From the NCBI RefSeq assembly GCF_019679435.2, contig NZ_CP139781.1, positions 3,533,753-3,597,752 of the forward strand: 64,000 nt of DNA, in the 5' to 3' direction. The translations under genes were made by a program, and so were the position numbers. The notes below the pieces were generated by a model, which had not been told where the DNA came from, searched no databases, and worked only from the letters and a program-made list of their open reading frames with translations. Source of the stretch: Actomonas aquatica (GTDB lineage: Bacteria > Verrucomicrobiota > Verrucomicrobiia > Opitutales > Opitutaceae). How positions within the stretch are numbered: position 1 is the first letter of the stretch; every line of letters starts with the position of its first letter. Below are positions 26,260 to 33,461 of this stretch, piece after piece.

Positions 26260-27579
26260 TTAGCCGTGCAGGTAGGTGTTGAGGAGATTCTCGAGATACT
26301 CCTGACGTCCCGAGACCGGCTTCGGTTCACCGAGCTTGAAGGCGATCTTCTCGAGGTCCTTGAACCCGATCTTCTTCTTCTCGATGTCCTTGCCGAAGCC
26401 CTTGTCGAAGCTGCTGTAGCGGTCCTTCACGAAGCCGCTCAGCTTGCCGTCGGCGAGGATCTTGCGAGCCGTCTTGAAGGCCAGCGCGTAGGCGTCCATG
26501 CCGCCGATGTGGGCGTAGAACAGGTCCTCCTTGTCGATGGACGGACGGCGCACCTTGGCGTCGAAGTTGAAACCGCCGCTGCCAAGGCCGCCGGCGCGCA
26601 GGATCGAAACCATGGCGAGGGTGAGGCCCTTGACGTCGGTGGAGAATTGGTCGGTGTCCCAACCCAGCAGCGTGTCACCGGTGTTCGCGTCGATCGAGCC
26701 GAGCATGCCGGCCGCGGCGGCGACTTCGATTTCGTGCTCGAAGGTGTGGCCGGCGAGGGTGGCGTGGTTGGTCTCGATGTTGAACTTAAACTTCTTGTCC
26801 AGCTTGTAGGTGCGCAGGAACGCGATGCCGCTGGCGACGTCGAAGTCGTATTGGTGCTTGGTGGGTTCGCGCGGCTTCGGCTCGATCAGGAACTGGCCGG
26901 TGAAGCCGATCTCCTTGGCGTAATCGAGGGCCATGTGCATGAACGCCGCGAGGTGGTCCTGCTCGCGCTTGAGATCGGTGTTGAGCAGGGTCTCGTAACC
27001 CTCGCGGCCGCCCCAGAAGACGTAGTTTTCACCGCCGAGCTCGAGGGTGCACTCGAGGGCCTTCTTCACCTGCGCCGCGGCGTAGGCGAAGACGTGGGCG
27101 TCGGGGTTGGTGGCCGCACCGCACATGAAGCGCGGGTTGCTGAACATGTTGGCCGTGCCCCAGAGGAGCTTCACGCCGGTCTGCGCCTGCAACTTCTTGG
27201 CGTGGGCAACGATGGCATCGAGATACTTGTTGGACTGCTTCAGCGAGCTGCCTTCCGGCGCGATGTCGCGATCGTGCCAGCACCAGTAGGGGGCCTGGAT
27301 CTTTTGGAAGAACTCAAAGGCCGCATCCATGCGCTTCTTGGCCACGGAGACCGGGTCTTTGCCGGACTCCCACGAACGCACGATCGTGCCGGGACCAAAG
27401 GGGTCGCTGCCGACGCCGCGGAAGGAGTGCCAGTAGGCGATCGAGAACCGCATGTGGTCCTTGAGCGTCTTGCCGTCGATGACCTCGTCGGGGTTGTAGT
27501 GACGGAAGGCCAGCGCGTTGTCGGTGCCAGTGCCTTCGAAGGGGATCTGCGGGATGCCCGCAAAGTGACGTGACTTCAT
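26260..27579 (-). CDS. xylA: Xylose isomerase
   Basis: 439 residues, a class II xylose isomerase converting D-xylose to D-xylulose in the cytoplasm. Active-site residues are all readable: His102 and Asp105 in [10 protein letters not shown], Glu233 and Lys235 in [14 protein letters not shown], Glu269 and His272 in [17 protein letters not shown], and metal-site Asp297, Asp308 and Asp310. Length is normal. It has its own terminator and a divergent LacI-type regulator, so it is probably controlled from the shared 194-base intergenic region. No xylulokinase is in the window. Confidence 0.98.
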   Translation of the reverse strand: MKSRHFAGIPQIPFEGTGTDNALAFRHYNPDEVIDGKTLKDHMRFSIAYWHSFRGVGSDPFGPGTIVRSWESGKDPVSVAKKRMDAAFEFFQKIQAPYWCWHDRDIAPEGSSLKQSNKYLDAIVAHAKKLQAQTGVKLLWGTANMFSNPRFMCGAATNPDAHVFAYAAAQVKKALECTLELGGENYVFWGGREGYETLLNTDLKREQDHLAAFMHMALDYAKEIGFTGQFLIEPKPREPTKHQYDFDVASGIAFLRTYKLDKKFKFNIETNHATLAGHTFEHEIEVAAAAGMLGSIDANTGDTLLGWDTDQFSTDVKGLTLAMVSILRAGGLGSGGFNFDAKVRRPSIDKEDLFYAHIGGMDAYALAFKTARKILADGKLSGFVKDRYSSFDKGFGKDIEKKKIGFKDLEKIAFKLGEPKPVSGRQEYLENLLNTYLHG

Positions 27580-27674
27580 GGTGATATAAGCGAGAGGGGT
27601 TGCTCAGGGGCTGGAGCGGGACGCCGATGAACCGGCGCAGCCGACGGGCTCTCAACGCGCCGACCATACTAACA

Positions 27675-27690
27675 TTTGACTCCTGTCAAA
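27675..27690. promoter_or_regulatory. Candidate operator in the xylA / LacI-regulator divergent region
   Basis: Perfect inverted repeat TTTGACTCCTGTCAAA between the divergent starts of xylA (27579) and the regulator (27774). It is the most symmetrical sequence in this gap, and its even spacing suits a dimeric LacI-family repressor. Binding is inferred, not shown. Confidence 0.5.
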
Positions 27691-27773
27691 AACCCAGTGT
27701 GTCTTGCGCTCGCCCTCGCGGTCAAACTCCATCGCCGCGCCTCACCCCCACCCCCTTTCGCCCTCCCCTTACC

Positions 27774-28928
27774 ATGTCTGCCCCCCGTCGCGTCACCCTT
27801 TCCGACATCGCGAAACAGGCCGGTGTGCACGTCACCACCGTGTCCCTCGCCTTGCGCAATCACCCCCGTTTGCCGGAGCGCACCCGCAAACGGATTCAGA
27901 AGATCGCCAACGAACTCGGTTACCAGCCCGACCCCGTGCTCCAAGCCCTCGTCGCCTATCGCGGCAAGGTCATGGCCCGCCGCAATCCCCCCACCCTCGC
28001 CTACCTCACCAACTGGAGCACCCGCCTCGGCTGGCAAAACGTCACCGCCCACCCCGAGTTCTACGCCGGCGCCCAAGCGAAGTCCAAAGAGCTCGGCTTC
28101 AACCTCGAACACTTCTGGATGGGCGAACCCGGCCTCACCCACACCCGGATGAGCAAGATCCTCCAAACCCGCGGCATCAACGGCCTCATCATCGCCTCCC
28201 ACCGCCGCGAAGCCGACGTCGCCCTGCACTTCGACTGGTCCTCCTTCTCCGCGGTTAAAATCGACTACTTCCCCCACGAGCCCGAGCTGCACAACGTCAC
28301 CAACGACCAGTGCGCCATCATCCGCCAAGCCATGCGTCAGGCCCGCGAACTCGGCTACAAACGCATCGGCTGCGTCATGCACCGCGGCTGGGACCACAGC
28401 GTCGATCGCCTCTGGACCGCCGGCTTCATGGCCGAGCAATCGCTCTACCCCGAAAGCGAGCGCGTGCCCATGTTTGTCTTCCCCGACGCCGAGCCCGTCG
28501 AGGCCTGGATGTCCGAAAGCAAAGCTCACGTCGAAGCCCCCGCCGGCTCCTTCAAGACGTGGTTCAAGAAGCACCAACCCGACGTCATTCTCTCCAAACG
28601 TTCCTTCGTCGAACCCTGCTTCGCCGCCACCGGCCTCAGTATCCCCCAGGACGTCGCCTTCGTTGACCTCTTCCTCGATCAGTTCGACGGCCACACCGCC
28701 GGCGTCCGCCAAAACCACGAGGTCGTCGGCCAACTCGCCGTCGAAATCCTCGCCGGCCAGCTCCACTATAACAAATACGGCGTCCCGGAAATCCCCACCA
28801 CCACCTACGTCGAAGGCACTTGGTTCGCCGGCGAAACCTGCCCGCCGAAAGCGCCCGCCGCGCCCGTAAAAACCAAAGCCAAAGCCCCCGCCCGCAAGGC
28901 CAAGACCACCGCCAAAGCGAAGTCGTAA
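27774..28928 (+). CDS. LacI-family transcriptional regulator, probable xylose/xylan regulator
   Basis: 384 residues from MSAPRRVTLSDIAKQAG; an upstream in-frame extension crosses the operator and lacks similarity. Residues 7-60 are a LacI helix-turn-helix and hinge (VTLSDIAKQAGVHVTTVSLA, RTRKRIQKIANELGY). The rest is a periplasmic-binding-like ligand domain with family blocks ELGYKRIGCVMHRGWD and DVAFVDLFLDQFDG, then the NHEVVGQLAVEIL block. The last 25 or so residues form an unusual Lys/Ala/Pro-rich tail (KTKAKAPARKAKTTAKAKS). Divergent placement from xylA suggests control of xylA and perhaps the GPH-GH67-GH8 genes. The ligand is unknown. Confidence 0.9.
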   Translation: MSAPRRVTLSDIAKQAGVHVTTVSLALRNHPRLPERTRKRIQKIANELGYQPDPVLQALVAYRGKVMARRNPPTLAYLTNWSTRLGWQNVTAHPEFYAGAQAKSKELGFNLEHFWMGEPGLTHTRMSKILQTRGINGLIIASHRREADVALHFDWSSFSAVKIDYFPHEPELHNVTNDQCAIIRQAMRQARELGYKRIGCVMHRGWDHSVDRLWTAGFMAEQSLYPESERVPMFVFPDAEPVEAWMSESKAHVEAPAGSFKTWFKKHQPDVILSKRSFVEPCFAATGLSIPQDVAFVDLFLDQFDGHTAGVRQNHEVVGQLAVEILAGQLHYNKYGVPEIPTTTYVEGTWFAGETCPPKAPAAPVKTKAKAPARKAKTTAKAKS

Positions 28929-29060
28929 CCTGCCGCGGGATCTTCGGGATTCCATTTTCTCAAAAAATTTCTCATACCCCCCTTGATCGCCCGCACCGCA
29001 CCGCCGTTAACCCGGGCGAACCTACTTCACTTCCCTCACCCTCCTCCTCCCGCACCTTTC

Positions 29061-29243
29061 ATGACCTACGCCACTGACATTACCAACATGTCCATGCTGC
29101 CGGCGGCCGTGATGTGCCCGATGACCAAGGGTAAAGCCGTCACCGGTTTTGGTTGGCTCCAACGAGATCTCTGCGCCCGTCGCAACCGACTCGTATCCGT
29201 CACCAAGCACGGCCGCAACAACCAGGGAAGTGGTGTAACTTAA
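29061..29243 (+). CDS. Possible small basic protein
   Basis: 60 codons (MTYATDITNMSMLPAAVMC...). The second half is strongly basic (MTKGKAVTGFGWLQRDLCARRNRLVSV is split here by no stop). It has no recognisable domain. The main support is that a strong terminator follows its stop by 34 bases, showing that a short transcript probably ends here. It could equally be part of a non-coding RNA. The longer in-frame start at 28983 is less likely. Confidence 0.35.
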   Translation: MTYATDITNMSMLPAAVMCPMTKGKAVTGFGWLQRDLCARRNRLVSVTKHGRNNQGSGVT

Positions 29244-29277
29244 CCCAAGCGAACAACGATTTTCGCCGCTCACACCG

Positions 29278-29309
29278 CCCACTTCCCGCCCGGAAGTGGG
29301 TTTATTTTT
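29278..29309 (+). terminator. Rho-independent terminator
   Basis: Stem CCCACTTCC / GGAAGTGGG with a 5-base loop, followed by TTTATTTTTG. It ends a short transcript upstream of the sigma-factor gene. Confidence 0.85.
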
Positions 29310-29390
29310 GCCCGCGAAACCCACCTCCGGACGAGACCACCCCCCAACTGAAGTGGACCTCGTGAAACCTCCCGGCGGGCGTTTCGCACC

Positions 29391-30116
29391 ATGATCACAC
29401 CCAGCTCTCTCTGTCCTGCGCCTCCCGCCGAATGTAGCCGCCCGCCCGACCCGGTCGCGCTGCTCGATTTGGTTGACCGCGCCCTCGCCGGCCTCGCGCC
29501 GCGCCTCCCCGCCCACGTCGACCGCGACGACCTCGCCTCCGCCGGCCGCGAAGCCCTCATGCGGGCCACCCGCCGCTTCCGCGGCTCCCGCGAAGACGCC
29601 CGCGCCTTCTGCTTCGTCCGCGTCCGCGGCGCCATGCTCGACGAACTCCGTCGGCTCGACCCGCTCGCCCGCCGTAGGCGCGAGCGCGCCCGCGCCGTCT
29701 CCCGGGTCGAGCACCAGCTCACCCACGAGCTGGGCCGCACACCCTCGACCTTCGAGATCGCCGAGGCCCTCAACTACTCGCTGCCCGAGGTTGAGAACGC
29801 CCTCGCCGACCTCGCGGCCGAGGAAGCCGGCACGCCCGTCCTCGATGAGAACCTCGCCGATCCCGCCTCGCCCTGCCCGGCCGCCCGCGCCGAGTCCGGC
29901 GACCTCATGGAACGGCTGAGCGACGCCCTCGACCGCCTGCCGCCCAAGCAGGCCTACGCGGTCCGTCGTTATCACCTCGAGGAAGCCACGCTCGATCTTA
30001 TCGGAGGGGAACTCGGCGTCTCCCGCGAACGCGCCCGCCAGCTCCGCGAAGCCGGTGAAAAGCGCCTCCGCGCCGACCTCGAGATCCTCTCGCTCTGGGA
30101 CGCCATCATCGCCTGA
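29391..30116 (+). CDS. Sigma-70 family factor, FliA/WhiG (sigma-28) type
   Basis: 241 residues. Region 2 reads DDLASAGREALMRATRRF then FVRVRGAMLDELRRLDPLARR, the typical IRIRGAMLDELR signature of sigma-28-like factors. Region 3 is around VEHQLTHELGRTPSTFEIAEAL, and region 4 (LPPKQAYAVRRYHLEEATLD, then ELGVSRERARQLREAGEKRL) binds the -35 element. In other bacteria this group drives flagellar or developmental genes; no such genes lie in the window. A GC-rich 10-bp hairpin (30136-30170) follows the gene without a T tract. Confidence 0.9.
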   Translation: MITPSSLCPAPPAECSRPPDPVALLDLVDRALAGLAPRLPAHVDRDDLASAGREALMRATRRFRGSREDARAFCFVRVRGAMLDELRRLDPLARRRRERARAVSRVEHQLTHELGRTPSTFEIAEALNYSLPEVENALADLAAEEAGTPVLDENLADPASPCPAARAESGDLMERLSDALDRLPPKQAYAVRRYHLEEATLDLIGGELGVSRERARQLREAGEKRLRADLEILSLWDAIIA

Positions 30117-30135
30117 GCCCCAGCCATCGTCCTCC

Positions 30136-30170
30136 GTGGCCCCCGCTATCCCCCGTGGCGCGGGGGCCAC
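30136..30170 (+). other. GC-rich hairpin after the sigma-factor gene
   Basis: GTGGCCCCCG and CGGGGGCCAC form a 10-bp stem with a 15-base loop, 20 bases after the sigma-factor stop. No T tract follows, so it may be an mRNA-stabilising or pause structure and not a classical terminator. Confidence 0.5.
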
Positions 30171-30184
30171 TCGCCCCCCCAAAG

Positions 30185-30205
30185 TTGTCACCCATTAGGT
30201 GACAA
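30185..30205. promoter_or_regulatory. Perfect palindrome TTGTCACC-N5-GGTGACAA
   Basis: An 8-bp perfect inverted repeat with a 5-base spacer (CATTA), 31 bases upstream of a 45-codon ORF. It is followed by an AT-rich stretch (CTTTAAATTACTGTT) that could be a promoter core. It looks like an operator for a dimeric regulator; I do not recognise the regulator. Confidence 0.55.
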
Positions 30206-30236
30206 TCCCTCCTAACCCCCTCTTTAAATTACTGTT

Positions 30237-30374
30237 ATGAAAGCAATTTTCCGGCGTTGGCTGCGCTGGGTAAACGCCGTGACCGACGCCTGGCTCGCTC
30301 CCGAGTTTGTGTCGCGCACCGGCGAATCCCCGTCCGCGGCCAAACCCACCCATCACTTCCCGCGCGTCGGCTAA
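30237..30374 (+). CDS. Small protein (45 aa), function unknown
   Basis: Begins MKAIFRRWLRWVNAVTDAWL and ends at TAA 30374. The first 24 residues form an amphipathic Trp-rich, Arg-rich helix (three Trp, three Arg), followed by a Ser/Pro/Ala-rich tail. It is preceded by a perfect palindrome and an AT-rich stretch, and followed by a REP-like repeat and a terminator, which supports a discrete transcript. No Shine-Dalgarno is visible. It may be membrane-associated; no family recognised. Confidence 0.5.
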   Translation: MKAIFRRWLRWVNAVTDAWLAPEFVSRTGESPSAAKPTHHFPRVG

Positions 30375-30397
30375 ACCGGCCACCGCCAAGGAACGAT

Positions 30398-30465
30398 GTC
30401 GGGCGTAAAGCCCGACCCACAAATAGGTTATATATGCATGATGTGGGTCGGGCTTTACGCCCGAC
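30398..30465. repeat. REP-like double palindrome, copy B
   Basis: Arms 30398-30420 and 30443-30465 are the same 23-base sequences as at 5819-5887, again inverted, with a different 22-base AT-rich spacer. Confidence 0.85.
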
Positions 30466-30479
30466 ATCCCCTCCGCAAC

Positions 30480-30518
30480 CCGTGCCGTTCTCCTCTGCGA
30501 GGCGGCACGGTTTTTTTT
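30480..30518 (+). terminator. Rho-independent terminator
   Basis: Stem CCGTGCCG / CGGCACGG (30480-30487 with 30503-30510) followed by eight T. It would end the transcript carrying the 45-codon ORF, with the UPF0126 gene convergent beyond it. Confidence 0.88.
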
Positions 30519-30531
30519 GCCCAGCCCTGTC

Positions 30532-31212
30532 TTAGATCGAGGGTGGCGCCTGCGGCGGCGGGGCGAGTGGCGCCGTCTTCCAATTGAAAACAATCGTGAG
30601 CACCCGAAAGACGAAGGTGAGCACGATCACGATGCCCGCCGACCACGTCGGCCGGATCGCCAGCTCCACGGTGAGCACGACAAACAAGGTCGAGGCCGCC
30701 AGCGCCACCAGCGCGTAAAACTGCCCCGGCCGGAAGACCAGCGGCTCTTCGTTGGTGATCACGTCACGCAAGAGACCACCGCCCACCGCCGTCACCACGC
30801 CGATGAGAATCGCCGCCGGAATCGGCAGCCCCGAGCCGAGCGCCCGCTGCACGCCAAAGGCCGCGTAAGCCCCCAGCGCGAGCGCGTCGACCGCCGCGAT
30901 CACCCGGCGAAACCGCTCCACCCGATCCCCCAACAGCGCCCCGACCGCCGCGCCCAACAACGCCCCTTGGATGTAGAGTGGATTCGTCACCACGCCCGGC
31001 GGGCCTTGCTGAATAAAAATGCCGTCGCGAATCAAACCTCCCCCCAGTCCCACCAGCAGCGCCAGCGCCGCCACGCCCACCACATCGTAGCCGCGCTTCA
31101 TCGCTACGATGCCGGCGGTCATCGACAGCAGGATCACAGCCGCCAGCTCGAACCAGATCGGCAGGAAAAAGGGGTTGGTGAGAGATGGATGCGGCACGAT
31201 TCCCAGCGGCAT
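30532..31212 (-). CDS. UPF0126 / TRIC-type membrane protein (YadS/YicG-like)
   Basis: 226 residues with about seven membrane segments in two homologous halves. Each half contains the signature loop: GGGLIRDGIF in the first and GGGLLRDVITNEEP in the second. Bacterial relatives resemble trimeric intracellular cation channels, and some have been linked to glycine uptake; the substrate here is unknown. The C-terminus is a Pro-rich tail (APLAPPPQAPPSI). An AGGAG-like ribosome site precedes the start. It follows the histidine kinase gene by 44 bases on the same strand, so the two may be cotranscribed. Confidence 0.88.
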   Translation of the reverse strand: MPLGIVPHPSLTNPFFLPIWFELAAVILLSMTAGIVAMKRGYDVVGVAALALLVGLGGGLIRDGIFIQQGPPGVVTNPLYIQGALLGAAVGALLGDRVERFRRVIAAVDALALGAYAAFGVQRALGSGLPIPAAILIGVVTAVGGGLLRDVITNEEPLVFRPGQFYALVALAASTLFVVLTVELAIRPTWSAGIVIVLTFVFRVLTIVFNWKTAPLAPPPQAPPSI

Positions 31213-31256
31213 GAACCCTCAACTCCTCTCTGGCAATGCCAGCCCACTACCCATTT

Positions 31257-32255
31257 CTACGCCACTGCGGCCGTCTCGCCCACCTCGACGACCGGGAAGA
31301 AAAGCGCGAAGTGACAGCCCACTCCGACCTCGGAATCCAACTCCACCCAGCCGTCGTGCTGCTGCATGGTGCGCATGACCGAAGCCAGGCCCAAGCCGGT
31401 GCCTTGACCCGGCTGCTTGGTGGTGAAAAACGGCTCAAACACCTGCACCCGCTGGTCGGGCGGAATCCCCGGGCCGTTGTCCCGCACGGAGATCTTCACG
31501 AACTCACCCGAGCGGGGCCGCCCACAAAACACCGACATGTGCTGATCCAGCTCACAACGCTCCGCCGTCAACTTCACCTGACCGCCGGCGCGACCCGCCA
31601 ACGCATCGCGCGCGTTGACCAGCAGGTTGAGCAACACCTGCTCGAGAGCCGAGGGATTCACGCAGATCGTGCCCAACTGCTTCGGCACCGAAAACTCCAG
31701 CACCAGGTGTTTCGACGCCGCCTGCTGTAGCAGCGGGTTGAAGCTGCGGAGCAACACGCCCGCTTCCGTCTCGGTGAGCTCCTCGCCGCTCCCGCGCACA
31801 AACGCCGAGAGCTGGCGCACCAGCTCACTCGCCCGCACCACCGCGCCTTCGATTTCTTCCAAACGCGCCGGCGGCAGCGGCTCGCCGCTCTGTTGGTCGA
31901 GTTTCGCCAGCTCGGTCATGCCGCGCACGACCATCAGCATGTTGTTGAGATCATGCGCCGTCGTCGCCGCGAAGCTGCCCACCACCTCCAGCTTTTCCGA
32001 CACCGCCAACATCGACTCCATCTGCTTAAACCGGTCCTCCAGCCGATTCATCCGCTTCACGAGCACGAACAGGAGACCGGTCATCACCAGGACGAAGCCC
32101 ATGCCCTTCACCGTCTGCGCCATTTCCAAGAGCTGCTGATCGTGTCCGAACAACGCGGCCACGAGACGATCCGATAGTAGGATCCACAGGGTCGTCGCCA
32201 CCAGATAGGTGAGCGCGACCTTCTTCGCCATGGAACGTCGATGGGGCTGGTTCAT
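31257..32255 (-). CDS. Membrane-bound sensor histidine kinase
   Basis: 332 residues from MNQPHRRSMAKK; the frame upstream to 32453 is not protein-like. Two membrane segments (about 13-36 and 50-66) enclose a very short periplasmic loop. A coiled linker leads to the H-box with His101 (AATTAHDLNNMLMVV). ATP-binding motifs follow: N box LLNLLVNARDAL, G1 VRDNGPGIPP, F box FEPFFTTK and G2 GTGLGLASV. No receiver domain is present and no response regulator gene is adjacent. The HDLNN form of the H-box is typical of the NtrB-like/hybrid group. Confidence 0.92.
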   Translation of the reverse strand: MNQPHRRSMAKKVALTYLVATTLWILLSDRLVAALFGHDQQLLEMAQTVKGMGFVLVMTGLLFVLVKRMNRLEDRFKQMESMLAVSEKLEVVGSFAATTAHDLNNMLMVVRGMTELAKLDQQSGEPLPPARLEEIEGAVVRASELVRQLSAFVRGSGEELTETEAGVLLRSFNPLLQQAASKHLVLEFSVPKQLGTICVNPSALEQVLLNLLVNARDALAGRAGGQVKLTAERCELDQHMSVFCGRPRSGEFVKISVRDNGPGIPPDQRVQVFEPFFTTKQPGQGTGLGLASVMRTMQQHDGWVELDSEVGVGCHFALFFPVVEVGETAAVA

Positions 32256-32362
32256 CACAAGCGCGTAAGCGCCACCGCGGCAACAATCGGCAAGAGCCAC
32301 GGCGAACGTGAGCCCGAGTAGAGAGCCGCTAGGGCATTTTGCAAAGCCTAAGGCCGTTCGTC

Positions 32363-32788
32363 TTACGCCGCGCGCTTGTCCCCGCCCTCTTCGAGCATGG
32401 GATCCTGCGCCATCACAAAACGCATGCCGAAGCGATAACGCCACAACCAGCACGCGCCATCCCGACGATCATGGATGAGCACAAAATCCGGCTCCTCCGT
32501 GCCCGTGGTCATCACGTCGAACTGCCCATGCGTGAGCATGTCGAGCGAGTCCGGCACGTTGATGAGCGGCGCCACCGGATCCAGCAACACCGTCCACGGT
32601 CCCGCCACGGCCACCGGATCACCATCTTTGAAGTAGTAACCAAAGAAGCGCGGCGGCTCGAAGACCTGACCTGATCCCATGCGCAACAGATGCTCCTGCA
32701 CGAGCGCCACGAACTCCGTCCGCCACGGAAGATCGGGCGGCAACATGAGGCCGGGTAGCGGCACCAGGACGTTGTCGGTAGTGTGCAT
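32363..32788 (-). CDS. Hypothetical protein
   Basis: 141 residues from MHTTDNVLVPLPG; the frame extends 45 bases further upstream. No signal peptide or membrane segment. The sequence is mixed alpha/beta, with segments such as PPRFFGYYFKDGDPV and GACWLWRYRFGMRFVM. I do not recognise a family. Coding character and genomic spacing support a real gene; it reads in the same direction as the histidine kinase downstream. Confidence 0.7.
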   Translation of the reverse strand: MHTTDNVLVPLPGLMLPPDLPWRTEFVALVQEHLLRMGSGQVFEPPRFFGYYFKDGDPVAVAGPWTVLLDPVAPLINVPDSLDMLTHGQFDVMTTGTEEPDFVLIHDRRDGACWLWRYRFGMRFVMAQDPMLEEGGDKRAA

Positions 32789-32912
32789 ACTGGGATGGAG
32801 ACCCACTCCCCATCGGCACAGCCCCGGCTCCACTTTAGCCGCGAGCCCCGATCCGCGGCACGAACCCCGCCCTTAACCTTCTCTCTTGAACTGGCGGCAC
32901 GAAAGCGCCGCC

Positions 32913-33374
32913 TCAGCCCCGCCCGGCCGCCAGCACCAGCACCCGCGCCAGATCGTGTTTCTCAAACTCCGCCCAATAGGCGTCCTCGATCTCCTTCAGG
33001 CGCGCATCGGCGTTGATCGGCGGACCGTCCTTGCCCGACAACGCGGACAGCGTCTGCTCCACCCCGAGATCGCGGTCGGCCAACCGCGCCACCAACTCGT
33101 GCCAGAAAATGTCATTGTCCGCCTCGCCCAACAGTTTGCGCAGGCGCTCGTTCTCATCGATTTTCGCCGCCGGCACCAGTTGGCCATTGCCCCCCACATC
33201 CACCATGTCGCTGCAGCCAAACACCTCGGCCAGACCCAGGATCTTCTGCTCGATGCCGGCGTAACGCTCAAAGTGGGGCGACTCCGATCCCTGCCGCGAC
33301 ATGACCGTGCGCATCCCGAGGTGCACGAGCTCGATCAACCGGGCGAATTCCTTCTGCGTAAACGATACCTTCAT
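32913..33374 (-). CDS. Hypothetical cytoplasmic protein
   Basis: 153 residues from MKVSFTQKEFARLIELVHLG. Mostly helical and acidic (KILGLAEVFGCSDMVDVG, NERLRKLLGEADNDIFWHELVARLADRD, RLKEIEDAYWAEFEKHDLARV). No catalytic motif seen. It lies 87 bases downstream of the symporter gene on the same strand and may share its transcript. Confidence 0.72.
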   Translation of the reverse strand: MKVSFTQKEFARLIELVHLGMRTVMSRQGSESPHFERYAGIEQKILGLAEVFGCSDMVDVGGNGQLVPAAKIDENERLRKLLGEADNDIFWHELVARLADRDLGVEQTLSALSGKDGPPINADARLKEIEDAYWAEFEKHDLARVLVLAAGRG

Positions 33375-33461
33375 GGCGACAAAACGCCCCGTCGCGGGGC
33401 AAGCGCGCACCTTCGCGCCCTGTCCGCCAGGGCGCAATCGCGGAGTTCAATCGCCCGCGGC

